Of a DNA stretch of 64,000 nt, positions 34,902-44,286 are shown one piece after another. The first letter of the stretch is position 1. The number at the start of each line of letters is the position of its first letter. The position numbers were made by a program, and so were the translations under genes. The stretch is from Marinifilum sp. D737 (GTDB taxonomy: Bacteria > Bacteroidota > Bacteroidia > Bacteroidales > Marinifilaceae), in the NCBI RefSeq assembly GCF_026672275.1, contig NZ_JANQCD010000020.1:29860-93859 (forward strand), read 5' to 3'. Below the pieces are notes generated by a model. The model did not search any database. It was not told the origin of the DNA and saw nothing but the letters and a program-made list of their open reading frames with translations.

Positions 34902-35014
34902 AACAACAATTAGTTCGTTTAGTACTTAGCTGAACTCACACTTAATTCCTCTCTTTACAAAACAACATACTTTTCAATATAAAGCAAGTTAACATTGCCC
35001 CATCTTCACACTTA

Positions 35015-35227
35015 TCACTCGCCCAAAAACCATGATATATGAGTACAATTTGCGCACACAAAACAAGTAGCCGACCGATTGGCCCAGTCAAAATTAAAGA
35101 AGGAAGCAACAGCCGTGTTCAATTGCGCTTCTCGCTGATAAAATAATTTCTCTCCGCAAACAGGACAACTCAACTGATGCCCTTTTATTTCTACTCTTTG
35201 TGGTTCTGATTTCTTAAATAATCCCAT
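35015..35227 (-). CDS. small zinc-ribbon protein
   Basis: A 70-residue cytoplasmic protein with two Cys pairs, CPVCG (about residue 21) and CFVCANC (about residue 55), spaced as in a zinc ribbon. Short uncharacterised proteins of this type are widespread in Bacteroidota. It starts directly after the TlpA-like gene (35228), so the two are probably co-transcribed. No function can be assigned. Confidence 0.7.
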   Translation of the reverse strand: MGLFKKSEPQRVEIKGHQLSCPVCGEKLFYQREAQLNTAVASFFNFDWANRSATCFVCANCTHISWFLGE

Positions 35228-35944
35228 CTATTTTAAATTTAATTTTAACACCTTCTCAATCTCATTTTTGATTTCATCCCCATCACCTAAAACGACCTCT
35301 CCATTTTCACTCACCACACTTCCAACACAATCCATCACCTGTCGAACAATGCCATTTCTATCTATTACAATGGTTTTAGGATAAGCTGTTATTCCAATTT
35401 GATCAATAAGCGCTTTTCCCTCCACCAAATGGTAAAAATCAAAAGGATAATCTTGCAATACCTTTTTTACCTGATCTGCACTATTAAAAGTAATGGATAC
35501 AAAGCATACTTTTCCCTCGTACTCCTTCTTAATCTGATTCAAAACCGGCATCTCTTTTTTACAGGGCCTGCAACCATTAAACCAAAAATTCAGGACCAAG
35601 GGAGCATTCAATAAACGATCAGAACTGCAAGTATTACCTTCCAAATCACGGAGCATAAAGTTTGGAAACTTTTTCCCCACCATTTCATACACCTTCTCGG
35701 TACCCGACAGATTAATCTTAACGCCTCCATTCATCACCATTTGCCTTTTGTAGACAATCACCAGTGAATCATTTCGTCTAATCTCATCCACAACAATCAG
35801 ATTCACATTAATATTAGGCTTTGATTTGTTCTTGTGAATCAATACATCTTTTATCTGATCAAGCTCGGTTTGATCGATAATTCTGCTTTTGCCAAACTCC
35901 TTGTAATATTTGGTTTGCGACATAAGAACAAATGAAAAAGACAC
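35228..35944 (-). CDS. TlpA/ResA-type thioredoxin-fold protein
   Basis: A 238-residue product whose second half is a TlpA-like thioredoxin domain: PNFMLRDLEG, LNFWFNGCRPCKKEMPVLN with the redox pair CRPC, and a cis-Pro region AYPKTIVIDRNG. Residues about 30-90 are an unassigned N-terminal domain. The family acts as thiol-disulfide oxidoreductases outside the cytoplasm. The start is odd: the first available start codon is GTG at 35944, but the same frame continues upstream with IKKIVLLLFFFV, exactly what a signal peptide would look like, without any ATG, GTG or TTG before the next stop. Either a rare ATA/ATC start is used or a base is missing near the A8 run. Confidence 0.8.
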   Translation of the reverse strand: MSFSFVLMSQTKYYKEFGKSRIIDQTELDQIKDVLIHKNKSKPNINVNLIVVDEIRRNDSLVIVYKRQMVMNGGVKINLSGTEKVYEMVGKKFPNFMLRDLEGNTCSSDRLLNAPLVLNFWFNGCRPCKKEMPVLNQIKKEYEGKVCFVSITFNSADQVKKVLQDYPFDFYHLVEGKALIDQIGITAYPKTIVIDRNGIVRQVMDCVGSVVSENGEVVLGDGDEIKNEIEKVLKLNLK

Positions 35945-36005
35945 AAAGAAAAAGAGAAGTAATACTATTTTTTTTATGATTTTATGCTTTTGGTTTAATG
36001 ATTAA

Positions 36006-37103
36006 TTAATTCATTTTACATTCAGGATGTAGCTCCGTCAACGCCTTTACCAGATATTCCAAAGGAATACATTCATCTTTTGGAGTCCTTCTATTATCAG
36101 CATTGATTACAATTACCAAATCCAATTCAGGAACAACATTTATAATCTGTCCTCCATTTCCCGGAATAAACCATGAATTAAATCCATATTCCGTTTCTAC
36201 CATTCGCCATTGAAAACAACTGTAAACCGGATGCTTGATTTCAATATATGGCTCAAACATCTTTTTCATCCATTCCGATGAAACCACTTGCTTTCCTTTC
36301 CATTTTCCCTGATTCAGATGCAGCAAGCCATATTTAGCAATATCTCTCACTTTCAGCTTTAAGCCACCACTCATATCGCATATGCCATTCCTGAAATACC
36401 AGTCATATTCTTTAATGCCCAATGGTTCAAACAGGTTTACATTGGCAAATTCATCCACATTCTGCCCTGTCGCTCTTTTAATGATTTCACCCACAATAAT
36501 ATTATTGGGTCCACTATATGCATAAACACTTCCTGGCATGGTATCCATTGGCAGTTCCAGCGATTCTTTCAACCAATCCTCTTTCTTGTCCATCTGCACA
36601 CCCATATTTTTCGGATCATCAACAGCCAAAGCATGCTCATCCCATTCAAATCCAGATGTATTGGTCAGCAAATGCTTGATACTAACTCTCTGTTTCAAAG
36701 AATCATCAGGTAAAACAGAATATTCGGGAAAGAAATTCAACATCCTTTCATGCTCACCTTTAATCCTTCCTTGCTCAATGGCAATCCCCGTTAATATGGC
36801 AGAAAAACTCTTTGTGGTTGAGGCTAAAAAATGCATCTCATTTTCATCCCAGTCATTGTAATACTGCTCAAGTAGCAATTCATTTTTGTGAAGAAGCAGA
36901 ACAGCGTGCACATTTCCATATTTTCCTTGACAAATGTTTGCATTCACCTGCTCGAAACAAATGGTATCAAAAGCATGCTTTTCCAGTGTCGACACCATCA
37001 GACCGTCACCCTTATCTTCCGGAATTCGATAAGAGCAATCCATCTTCTCTTTACACCCGGTAAAACCCAAGAAAATTAGAACAACAGTTAGAAATCTCAT
37101 CAT
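36006..37103 (-). CDS. serine hydrolase, class C beta-lactamase-like lipoprotein
   Basis: A 365-residue lipoprotein (lipobox ending GFTGC) with the penicillin-binding-protein/beta-lactamase fold. The nucleophile motif S-x-x-K is STTK (Ser95, Lys98). The second motif is YSGPN, where Tyr replaces the usual general-base YxN in the form Y-S-G. The third is GNGG instead of KTG or HxG. These are standard for the esterase and peptidase branches of the family rather than true beta-lactamases. Substrate unknown; it may act on peptidoglycan fragments or esters. It lies 61 bp upstream of the TlpA-like gene on the same strand. Confidence 0.88.
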   Translation of the reverse strand: MMRFLTVVLIFLGFTGCKEKMDCSYRIPEDKGDGLMVSTLEKHAFDTICFEQVNANICQGKYGNVHAVLLLHKNELLLEQYYNDWDENEMHFLASTTKSFSAILTGIAIEQGRIKGEHERMLNFFPEYSVLPDDSLKQRVSIKHLLTNTSGFEWDEHALAVDDPKNMGVQMDKKEDWLKESLELPMDTMPGSVYAYSGPNNIIVGEIIKRATGQNVDEFANVNLFEPLGIKEYDWYFRNGICDMSGGLKLKVRDIAKYGLLHLNQGKWKGKQVVSSEWMKKMFEPYIEIKHPVYSCFQWRMVETEYGFNSWFIPGNGGQIINVVPELDLVIVINADNRRTPKDECIPLEYLVKALTELHPECKMN

Positions 37104-37449
37104 TAGAATTACTTATTCATTTACAAACTCAATATTTTTCGACTCTTCTTGCTTCCTGACAACCTCTCCAACCAACTCAAATCCTTACAGTCAACACCCT
37201 TCTCTTTGAGGCAATGATATTAATAGCAGATTTCGCCCTAAGCTCACCCTATGATTATTCCTTTTAGTCATGAGACGCTTCGCTTTGTACCCTAAAGGGA
37301 ACAGTGCACAGGAAAAGCCCCTTTAGGGGTTTGGGGTAATTTTGGCAATGTTTATCAAAAGGATTCACTCTTAACTTAATGATATTGCTCCTTGAGGAAA
37401 AGGGAGCGAATGTTGATATTTTTATTCATACAGGAATTAAAATCACTCC
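37104..37449. other. intergenic region with small palindromes
   Basis: About 345 bp without a gene. Two small palindromes are evident: CCCTAAAGGG (37290-37299) and CCCCTTTAGGGG (37318-37329), the latter followed by TTTGGGGT. These resemble the low-complexity palindromic spacers common in this genome. Confidence 0.4.
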
Positions 37450-37773
37450 CTAAACCCTAACTCTCTCCTTCTCTTTCTCCAAAATCAAAAGGGCAAACAC
37501 AACAACACCCAAGAGCGGATAAAACAATGCAGCAAGGCAAGCCAAAACCACATGCTTTAGTTTTTCCTTTCTAAAATCAATGATCAATAAAACAATCACA
37601 ATCAATCGAGTCAAATAATTCACATAACCCGGTATAGAATCAACCAAATTAAAGGTTTCATGATTGGTCATATCAAACATCAAATGCCTAACATAGATCC
37701 ATGGCATTCCAAATAGCGACATCACGATCAATGCAATGATATACTTATTCAAAACTTTCATTAACTTATTCAT
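37450..37773 (-). CDS. small integral membrane protein
   Basis: A 107-residue protein with about three hydrophobic helices (IIALIVMSLFGMPW, YLTRLIVIVLLII, VVLACLAALFYPLLGVVVFALLIL) and a charged C-terminus (EKEKERVRV). No family is recognised. It overlaps the neighbouring membrane-protein gene by 8 bp, so the pair is made together and may be paralogous in topology. Confidence 0.6.
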   Translation of the reverse strand: MNKLMKVLNKYIIALIVMSLFGMPWIYVRHLMFDMTNHETFNLVDSIPGYVNYLTRLIVIVLLIIDFRKEKLKHVVLACLAALFYPLLGVVVFALLILEKEKERVRV

Positions 37774-38110
37774 AACTCTTACTTTTTACAAAGCCCATTC
37801 TTTCATAGGCCACAACAAACAGAAAGAACAACACTCCCATTAAGGATGAAAAGAAAGTCAACACCAATACAGGAATAGATTGAATACTTTCCTTTTTCAT
37901 CTCCTTGTACAATAAAACCACAAAGGCAATATTGACTATATATTCAAATCCGGTAACCAAGAATCCAAACCCTAAGGAGAGAGTGCCTTCTTCCGACAAT
38001 TGCATTGTCATTAAATCGGGATTAATTGCCATTAGTATTACTGGAAATAAACGTGATAGGATCAACGCAGAAACCAATAAAATGGCATACTTTTTAATGT
38101 ATTGTGTCAT
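37766..38110 (-). CDS. small integral membrane protein
   Basis: A 114-residue protein with about three hydrophobic segments (YAILLVSALILSRLF, YIVNIAFVVLLY, VLVLTFFSSLMGVLFFLFVV). The order of segments and the position of a charged loop after the second helix parallel the product of the overlapping downstream gene. No known domain. Confidence 0.6.
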   Translation of the reverse strand: MTQYIKKYAILLVSALILSRLFPVILMAINPDLMTMQLSEEGTLSLGFGFLVTGFEYIVNIAFVVLLYKEMKKESIQSIPVLVLTFFSSLMGVLFFLFVVAYERMGFVKSKSYE

Positions 38111-38600
38111 ATATTTTAACTCCTATTTTTTTCATATACATAACCATACAGCGCAATCTGCAAACTCTTAGCTCATGCTCTTCTTACAAATAAATCACGC
38201 CACCTCATCCCAACTTTATCTATGCTCAATTTATTGCAGTCGACTCCCCTTCTCCTTAAGGAGAAGGGGTTAGGGCTTGAGGTTCCTTCCTAACTCACAA
38301 TTAAGTTACACCCTTCAACACCTCCCAACAAAAGCATCTCTAATCCCTACCCTAAAAGGTGTTCTACTTGTTGTTCATTTATTGATCTATTGGTATTGTA
38401 AACTTCTGTTGGTATAGGTGTAAAACTCCTAGCGTAACACGATAGAAATGAAGAGGAAAAATTCTACTCTCCACCTTCATCGTCTAAAGCCACACTTGCA
38501 TCACTCACATCTTCTTTATGTATAAATTTGGATGGTATATTGATTTATACCTCTGCATTAACTTTGTTAGAATGAATTTTTTAAATAACTGGAGTAACTT
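38111..38600. other. intergenic region carrying a perfect REP-like palindrome
   Basis: About 490 bp without a supported gene. CCCCTTCTCCTT-AAGGAGAAGGGG at 38246-38269 is a perfect 24-bp palindrome followed by TTAGGG. It is the same family as 17039-17069 in the opposite orientation. The rest shows nothing clear. Confidence 0.6.
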
Positions 38601-39002
38601 TTATTTAAGACTATTGTCATTTACATCATACACTTTATATACAGATATATGTGACTTTTTGGTTATACCACGATGAATGACTTCAACCTGCCAGTAATAT
38701 GTCGTACCTACTTCTAATTCTTTTACGTCATAGTATTTTTGCTCAAGATTTTTTGCTTTTACTTCAAGATTATCTCCTGTTGTTCCAAGAAGCAGGCTAT
38801 ATTTAAAATCATGATGTTCTTCACTTTCTACGTCCCAACTAAACTGATACCTTTCGCTATCATTAAATACTATATAGATTACTTTATTTAATATTATTTC
38901 CACTTCCAGCTCTTTGGTATCATCATTATCGCAAGAACTAAAATTACATACCATTAATATTAATAGCATATACTTACTGATTATTGTCCAATGGTTTTTC
39001 AT
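38601..39002 (-). CDS. small lipoprotein with Fn3-like domain
   Basis: A 133-residue lipoprotein (signal ending NFSSC, then Asp/Asn-rich). The mature part has the look of one fibronectin type III-like beta-sandwich, especially LEVGTTYYWQVEVIHRG near the C-terminus, which matches the conserved Tyr/Trp strand F of such domains. A C-terminal KVYDVNDNS follows. A surface or periplasmic binding role is plausible; no partner is evident. It stands alone in an AT-rich, gene-poor stretch. Confidence 0.65.
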   Translation of the reverse strand: MKNHWTIISKYMLLILMVCNFSSCDNDDTKELEVEIILNKVIYIVFNDSERYQFSWDVESEEHHDFKYSLLLGTTGDNLEVKAKNLEQKYYDVKELEVGTTYYWQVEVIHRGITKKSHISVYKVYDVNDNSLK

Positions 39003-39852
39003 AGTTTAATTATTATTTAAATTATATCGGAATTACTCATATTAAAAATTTCTATTTACTCCACTATAATTATCACTCGTATAATTATCCCTTCTACAAA
39101 CCAATTAATAAATCAATTGGAAATTCTCATTTAACTCTAGCAATGAACGATCTATTCATTTACAAATTCAAGACAGTTTTCCTTAATACACACCATATCA
39201 GTCAGAATTGAACATCCTTCAATACTTTTATCATTTTTAAACACTACTTCTTATTCAAGTTTGCAATAAATTCTCCGCAAAATAATGTTTCAAACCCCCA
39301 CCTCTAACTTCAAATACACGACACCTAAGCTCAAAACTATAATTATATTCAACACTAAATATCATCATACAATAAAACTACACAGTTAAATTATCTCCAT
39401 CAAAAACAATGCCATTGTACACATATATTAAAAATATATTTTTCCTAACAAAATACTACTAACCACAAGCAAATTGACAAACAGAGAAAAGCCATTCATA
39501 CCCACTAAAAACAATTTTATCGCATATTATTAAGCATTTAAGACAACACACATTCACTTTTTTTCAAAAAACACCCATTTCTCAAATTATCATATTTTGA
39601 ATGATTCTAAACAGTATTTATTTAATTTTTCTTAAAATTATCGGAAGCATTAGTAAATTCAATAAGTGTAGGTTAAATATCTTAACTCTTCAAAACATCA
39701 CACCTTAAATTTATTTTGTATTGTTAATCACATTTTCATACATTCGGTATGAGTTTAGTCTAAACCATATGATATATATTATCAATTTACTGTGTTAGCG
39801 AAGAACAAGAGAAGAATTTGTGTGAATGAAATGAATGCAGCCTTTGCATACG
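39003..39852. other. AT-rich gene-poor stretch
   Basis: About 850 bp of very AT-rich sequence with frequent stops in all frames. No gene, RNA or repeat is supported. It leads into the 21-bp periodic array. Confidence 0.4.
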
Positions 39853-40188
39853 ATTCTAACAAGTTATACAAAGGCATTTCACCTTCATTCAGATAGACTA
39901 ATCGCTCAATCCAACAAATTGATAAGTCAAACCAAAGGATTGCATATGCTTTCGAAAGCTTTTAATTGCAATTCCAGTGCTTTTACACGGCCGACTTGTT
40001 CATTAACATGGCGTACCAGAACATTTAACGAGCCGTTTAGTCCTCTAACACTACGATCTTTTACATTTACACAAGCGTTTCATGCTTTAACACTGATGTT
40101 TCATGCTTTAACATGTACTTCCTAAGCATTTACATGGCAGTTTTAAGCATTAACACTTGCGTTTCGTCCATTATAACCAATGTACGAA
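39853..40188. repeat. degenerate tandem array with an exact 21-bp period
   Basis: Sixteen consecutive 21-bp units can be laid out without a gap. The clearest, at 40063, 40084, 40105, 40126 and 40147, each begin with a (G/A)C(A/T)TT(T/A)A(A/C)A(C/T) word and most end in TTTCAT or TTTTAA. Earlier units (39958, 39979, 40000, 40021, 40042) keep the T-rich anchor. In one plus frame the array reads as heptapeptides of the form A-F/L-T-x-x-x-x, but stops occur at 40123, 40144 and 40177 in that frame. The array ends at or just inside the start of the 40180 gene. Confidence 0.7.
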
Positions 40189-41274
40189 GCTTTAAAATAC
40201 GACCCCCCGCGAATAGACAACCAACGATACATGTCACAGTATCACACAGCTATCTGCCTCTCATTCATTTTGGGTGAGTCGAATACGTATTTACGATTTA
40301 AATTTCGGCAAATGCACCAACAACAAGCCATTTGCCAAACAAATAACATTCTAATGATCGCTAGATATTTAAGCAAACTGCAAAGTTATCAGCACATCGA
40401 AGATGTACTGGAAGATAACCAATCGGTATTCGAAACCGATCAATCTACAAAAGGTCAAATTACAGTTTTCAAAGGTTACCATGCCAAATTACGCCACCTC
40501 CAGATAGAGCATAACCAGTCAACAAAAGCTGTAACCTCTGAAAAAAATAATTTATACAAAGATCTTTCAATGAAATCCAAATTGATAATAATAGCCTTGA
40601 TTCGTTTCGCAAACGACACCGATAACGAAACACTACGCGTTAAATTGGAAGAACTACAAGATCAGTTGGCACGCAGGTCACAAATTGTACGCCTTGCAGC
40701 AGCATTCGTATTGCATGAGCTATGTGTTACTTATACAAGCGAACTGGCCAACTACTCTATCTCTGCTGATTTCATTACCGCCTACAAAAAATGCATCGAC
40801 GATATTGAAATCCAAAATGCTAAGAAAGATCTAATTCTGGATGAGAATAAGAAAAACAAAAAGAAGCTTTCAGAAATGATTCGAACCATCGATACCTTCC
40901 TAAAAGACAAGCTCGATTGGTCAATCGAAAGCTATCGTGAGTTAAATTCTAAAATGGTAAATGCCTACTTTACTGCTCGCAAACTAAAGATCGTTATCTA
41001 TCAACACATCGCCATCCGAGGTTTTGTTGTAAACAAGCAAAACCGAGAACCTATTGCAAATGGTAATGTTAGCGTACTTGGAACGGATCTGGAAACCAAA
41101 ATCACTGAAAAAGGAAACTTCACATTCAAGAATTTCCCTGAAGGCGAATTCACGCTAAAGATAGAGAACATCAATTACGAAACTACAACGCTCACCATTC
41201 GTCGTTACAGCAACCAATATCTTAACATTAAAGTAGAGATGCAGCCATTACCGATTTCCCAACAGGTAGAATAA
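40180..41274 (+). CDS. protein with helical region and C-terminal carboxypeptidase-regulatory-like domain
   Basis: Up to 364 residues. The C-terminal roughly 75 residues (IRGFVVNKQNREPIANGNV, then GNFTFKNFPEGEFTLKI) form a CarboxypepD-regulatory/CNA-B-like beta-sandwich, common in TonB-linked and surface proteins of Bacteroidota. The rest is charged and mostly helical (KLEELQDQLARRSQIVR region) and unrecognised. No signal peptide is visible. The start is uncertain: the ATG at 40180 lies inside the 21-bp array, and ATGs at 40231, 40312 or 40354 are possible, with protein-like sequence clearest after 40354. A terminator hairpin follows the stop. Function unknown. Confidence 0.7.
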   Translation: MYEALKYDPPRIDNQRYMSQYHTAICLSFILGESNTYLRFKFRQMHQQQAICQTNNILMIARYLSKLQSYQHIEDVLEDNQSVFETDQSTKGQITVFKGYHAKLRHLQIEHNQSTKAVTSEKNNLYKDLSMKSKLIIIALIRFANDTDNETLRVKLEELQDQLARRSQIVRLAAAFVLHELCVTYTSELANYSISADFITAYKKCIDDIEIQNAKKDLILDENKKNKKKLSEMIRTIDTFLKDKLDWSIESYRELNSKMVNAYFTARKLKIVIYQHIAIRGFVVNKQNREPIANGNVSVLGTDLETKITEKGNFTFKNFPEGEFTLKIENINYETTTLTIRRYSNQYLNIKVEMQPLPISQQVE

Positions 41275-41285
41275 CAAAACTGCTC

Positions 41286-41318
41286 AACCCTCGCTTTCAA
41301 GCGGGGGTTTCTTTTCCT
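41286..41318 (+). terminator. rho-independent terminator
   Basis: AACCCTCGCTT pairs with AAGCGGGGGTT, followed by TCTTTTCCTT, 12 bp after the stop of the preceding gene. Confidence 0.75.
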
Positions 41319-41410
41319 TAACACAGGTCAATCATCCTAAATCAATCCAAAGATTTCATTTCGATTGGGAGCCACTGCCAATTTTATCATATCCCCGATT
41401 CAAGCCTGTT

Positions 41411-41660
41411 CGGTAGGAGCAACGCAGGTGGAGCCCCCTAGGAAAAAAAGCGGTAAATAGAAATGCTGAAGAACGAAGAATGAGTGAGACTATCTATTTC
41501 TATTCGCTTTTGAGCCGTATTGGGTCACAGGCTAGGTACGCCGTAGATTGTTATTCGCGAAATATTATTTCGGGTGCTCATTGTCTCATTTCGTTCGGCA
41601 GCTTACTTTCTCATCTACGGAGAAAAGTATGAACCTGTCTGGCTCGAAGACAAAACAAAC
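41411..41660 (+). repeat. structured repeat A, copy 1
   Basis: About 250 bp that aligns in the same orientation with 44287-44536. The core GGGTCACAGGCTAG, CGCCGTAGATTGTTATTCGC, TTTCGGG, GCTCATTGTCTCA and GCAGCTTACTTTCTCATC is nearly identical. The flanking stem differs but is base-paired in both copies (AAAAGCG/CGCTTTT here). Further hairpins include CGAAAT/ATTTCG and CTTTCTC/GAGAAAG (clearest in copy 2). This suggests a structured RNA or a mobile hairpin element rather than a gene. Confidence 0.7.
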
Positions 41661-41670
41661 ATTTTATTTT

Positions 41671-41801
41671 CGTCGCAGTAAACCATCCACACCAATCAAC
41701 AAACCCAGTTGCGACGAGTTATTGTAGAACCCATTAACCCAGGGCGGCAGTCGTTATCACTCCCTTCCCCTGGGCTATTAAGATACTTGCCCTTTAGGCA
41801 A
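41671..41801 (+). repeat. structured repeat B, copy 1
   Basis: This aligns with 44085-44214 in the same orientation. Three hairpins are conserved: CGTCGCA/TGCGACG, CCCAGGG/CCCTGGG with the loop ending TCACTCCCTT, and TTGCC/GGCAA. It lies directly before the stop of ovoA (minus strand) and could also serve as its terminator. Confidence 0.7.
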
Positions 41802-41821
41802 ACCCAATACTCAAAGAATAA

Positions 41822-43969
41822 TTATTTTTTTCTCCAAACCGTCATTTCCGCAAGCGTATGCTGAAACTTACGCGATGTTTCCCTTATCACGAAAGGCACA
41901 TCTTTGGGTTCTCCTAGCATTTCAAACTGATCGGATAAGGTATCCTTCAAACCCTGAAGAGTAGAATAAGGCTCACCATCCTTTCTGAAGCCACCAATCC
42001 AGTTTTCCACTTCGGTAAACTCCTCTAACCAGGTATAAGGAGAAGTTAATACCAACAAACCATCTTTGTTGATTCTATTGGCAATCTCTTTCAGGAATTT
42101 CTTAGGATCGTACAGTCTGTCCAGCAAGTTCCCTGCAAAAACCAAATCGTAACCCGAATATAAAGTTTTCAAATTACAAGCATCGGCTTGATAGAACTCT
42201 ACCTTATCACGACATTGGTCCAAAGCAAAATCACTCAACTTAAACTCTTGGTAAGAGCTCAGTTGTCCCTCCTCTTGTCGGATATAATTCAATTTCCCGC
42301 TCTCTTTAAGCTGCGTACCAATTCGGATGAAACGAGCCGAAAAATCGAGCCCCGTAACCTGATCGAAATACTTTGCCAATTCGAAAGTCATGCGTCCGGT
42401 TGCACATCCCAAATCCAAAGCATTACTTCTCTTTATATCCTTTATGTAGCTCTTGATCAAACCAATACACGAAAGCGCATAATTTTCTACACCAAAGTAC
42501 TTTTGCCCGTACTGGAACTCGCAATACTGCGACACCAGCTCATCGGTTTCATAATAATCCGACTTGATTTCCACCTCCTCTTCCGATTCGATATATCGGA
42601 ACCCGGCATGCTGAAAGAAGTGACGACGAAATGCGTAACGCGAATCCCGAATCGCAAGATTCCCCGTTGAAATCCACGATCCCCCTTTTATCAGGTTGTG
42701 CTTGGCATCAAAAGTAGGAGTCGAAAAATCATCATAGAAAGGATGCACCTCAAAACCATCCAAGCCTGAAATCGGCATTTCGGTCCATTGCCACACATTC
42801 CCCACCACATCGTAAAAACCATCCGATTCGAATTGATCTACCGGACAAGGAGATGCATAGTGTTCCAGATTGATGTTTCCAGGTGCTTGCTCCCATTCCG
42901 GTTGATCCGGAATTTGCACACTATCGTAAAGACGGTAATACTCCGCTTCGGTGGGCATTCTTAATTTCTTTCCCACTTGCGCAGATTTCCAATTGCAAAA
43001 AGCCTTGGCCTCCAAATAATTTACTTCCACGGGCCAATTCCAGGGCATTTCAATCTCCTCACTCATCAAACGAAGCTTCCATTGCCCTCCATCCCTCAAC
43101 CAAAAGAACGGATAGCTGCACTGCTTGTATTGTACCCAACTCCAGCCCTCTTCGGTCCACCATTTTTCGTTTCCATAGCCATCATCATCCACAAATGCCT
43201 TAAACTCCTGATTCGAAACCAAATATCTTGATGCATTAAAAGATTTAATTTCAGATTTAAAGCTTCCAAATTCATTGTCCCAACCATAAAGCGCATCATC
43301 ACGATCCTTTCCAATGCTCACCTTCCCTGCCGCTACTTTTTGCAATACATTTTCAGGAGCCACAGCACTCACTGTGCAGTTTTCAAACAAATCAATCTGC
43401 TGAACCTGATCAACAGGCAATTGCCTGATCAATACCGATGATGTCTCGATGTGAATTCGCTGATGTTCAATCCCCATTAAGATCACCCAAAATTGAGACT
43501 CCCAGTCGATAGGCATTTGCAAGGGAAGCTCAAGAATCAGATGCTCGATAATTTGCTTCACTTGTCTGCGATATTGCTTCACATCTTCCAACTTAGGCCA
43601 GTCGTAATGTTGCTCATTCAAATCGTCCCACGACATCTCATCCACACCAACTGCAAACATCGATTCAAATTTGGGATTCAGCCTCTCGTTTAGAATCCCC
43701 GCCAAAATCAATTTATTGATGTAAAAGGTAGCCGTGTGTCCAATGTAAAAAATCAAAGGGTGACGAAGCGGATCAGCTCTCATGTAGAAAGCCTCTTCAC
43801 TTCTTAAGCTGTTGTACAATCTATCATCCAGCTCCCAGGTGACTTGAAAATATTTTAAAATCTCTGCCCTCTTTTCCTCAGGCCTTCCCTCGTTTAAAAT
43901 TGGAGATTTGTTTACAAGGATGTCATTATTTAGTAGAATATCTTTTTTATTTTCCATTACGAATTTCAT
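41822..43969 (-). CDS. ovoA: OvoA: 5-histidylcysteine sulfoxide synthase / mercaptohistidine N-methyltransferase
   Basis: A 715-residue bifunctional enzyme of ovothiol A biosynthesis. The N-terminal DinB-like part supplies the iron ligands (HTATFY near residue 80 and EHQRIHIE near 170). The middle is an FGE/EgtB-type formylglycine-enzyme-like domain (GWDNEFGSF, RMPTEAEYYRLY, GNVWQWTEMP, KGGSWIS, FRRHFFQHAGFR), which joins cysteine sulfur to C5 of histidine with oxygen. The C-terminal about 230 residues are a SAM methyltransferase (ALDLGCATGRMTFELA). This three-part order is diagnostic for OvoA. The next pathway enzyme, a PLP lyase, is not nearby. Start at 43969 or at the internal ATG at 43957. 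It is flanked on both sides by repeats A and B, and an OxyR gene lies 1.3 kb away, fitting a role in peroxide defence. Confidence 0.93.
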   Translation of the reverse strand: MKFVMENKKDILLNNDILVNKSPILNEGRPEEKRAEILKYFQVTWELDDRLYNSLRSEEAFYMRADPLRHPLIFYIGHTATFYINKLILAGILNERLNPKFESMFAVGVDEMSWDDLNEQHYDWPKLEDVKQYRRQVKQIIEHLILELPLQMPIDWESQFWVILMGIEHQRIHIETSSVLIRQLPVDQVQQIDLFENCTVSAVAPENVLQKVAAGKVSIGKDRDDALYGWDNEFGSFKSEIKSFNASRYLVSNQEFKAFVDDDGYGNEKWWTEEGWSWVQYKQCSYPFFWLRDGGQWKLRLMSEEIEMPWNWPVEVNYLEAKAFCNWKSAQVGKKLRMPTEAEYYRLYDSVQIPDQPEWEQAPGNINLEHYASPCPVDQFESDGFYDVVGNVWQWTEMPISGLDGFEVHPFYDDFSTPTFDAKHNLIKGGSWISTGNLAIRDSRYAFRRHFFQHAGFRYIESEEEVEIKSDYYETDELVSQYCEFQYGQKYFGVENYALSCIGLIKSYIKDIKRSNALDLGCATGRMTFELAKYFDQVTGLDFSARFIRIGTQLKESGKLNYIRQEEGQLSSYQEFKLSDFALDQCRDKVEFYQADACNLKTLYSGYDLVFAGNLLDRLYDPKKFLKEIANRINKDGLLVLTSPYTWLEEFTEVENWIGGFRKDGEPYSTLQGLKDTLSDQFEMLGEPKDVPFVIRETSRKFQHTLAEMTVWRKK

Positions 43970-44084
43970 TAATCTTAATACTCATCTGAAGTTAATGAAA
44001 AAACAAGCCACCACAAATCAAACTCACAAAACATCACGTATTTAAGAAAAAATTAACAGCTCGAAAACATACCAATCCATTATC

Positions 44085-44214
44085 CGTCGCAATAAACACA
44101 CCACACAAAACAACACTCCCAATTGCGACGATCCCATTTGAAACCCATTAACCCAGGGTAGCGGTCATTATCACTCCCTTCCCCTGGGCTATATGATCAT
44201 TGCCCTTCAGGCAA
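44085..44214 (+). repeat. structured repeat B, copy 2
   Basis: The second copy of repeat B. The first stem is 9 bp (CGTCGCAAT/ATTGCGACG), the second CCCAGGG/CCCTGGG, the third TTGCC/GGCAA with loop CTTCA. The strand is the same as copy 1, on the other side of ovoA. Confidence 0.7.
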
Positions 44215-44286
44215 AAGCATCCCATAATAAACCCTTTAATCGGAGGCTGTCAATTATTCGATCATACCAACCATTCAAACCATTTT

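Noticed and set aside
36006..37103. True beta-lactamase resistance gene
   Set aside because: The S-x-x-K is present, but the second and third motifs (YSG and GNGG) are those of esterase or peptidase relatives.
39835..40125. 96-codon frame reading as heptapeptide repeats
   Set aside because: The 21-bp period continues past three in-frame stops and the frame has no signal or domain, so a DNA-level repeat explains it better.
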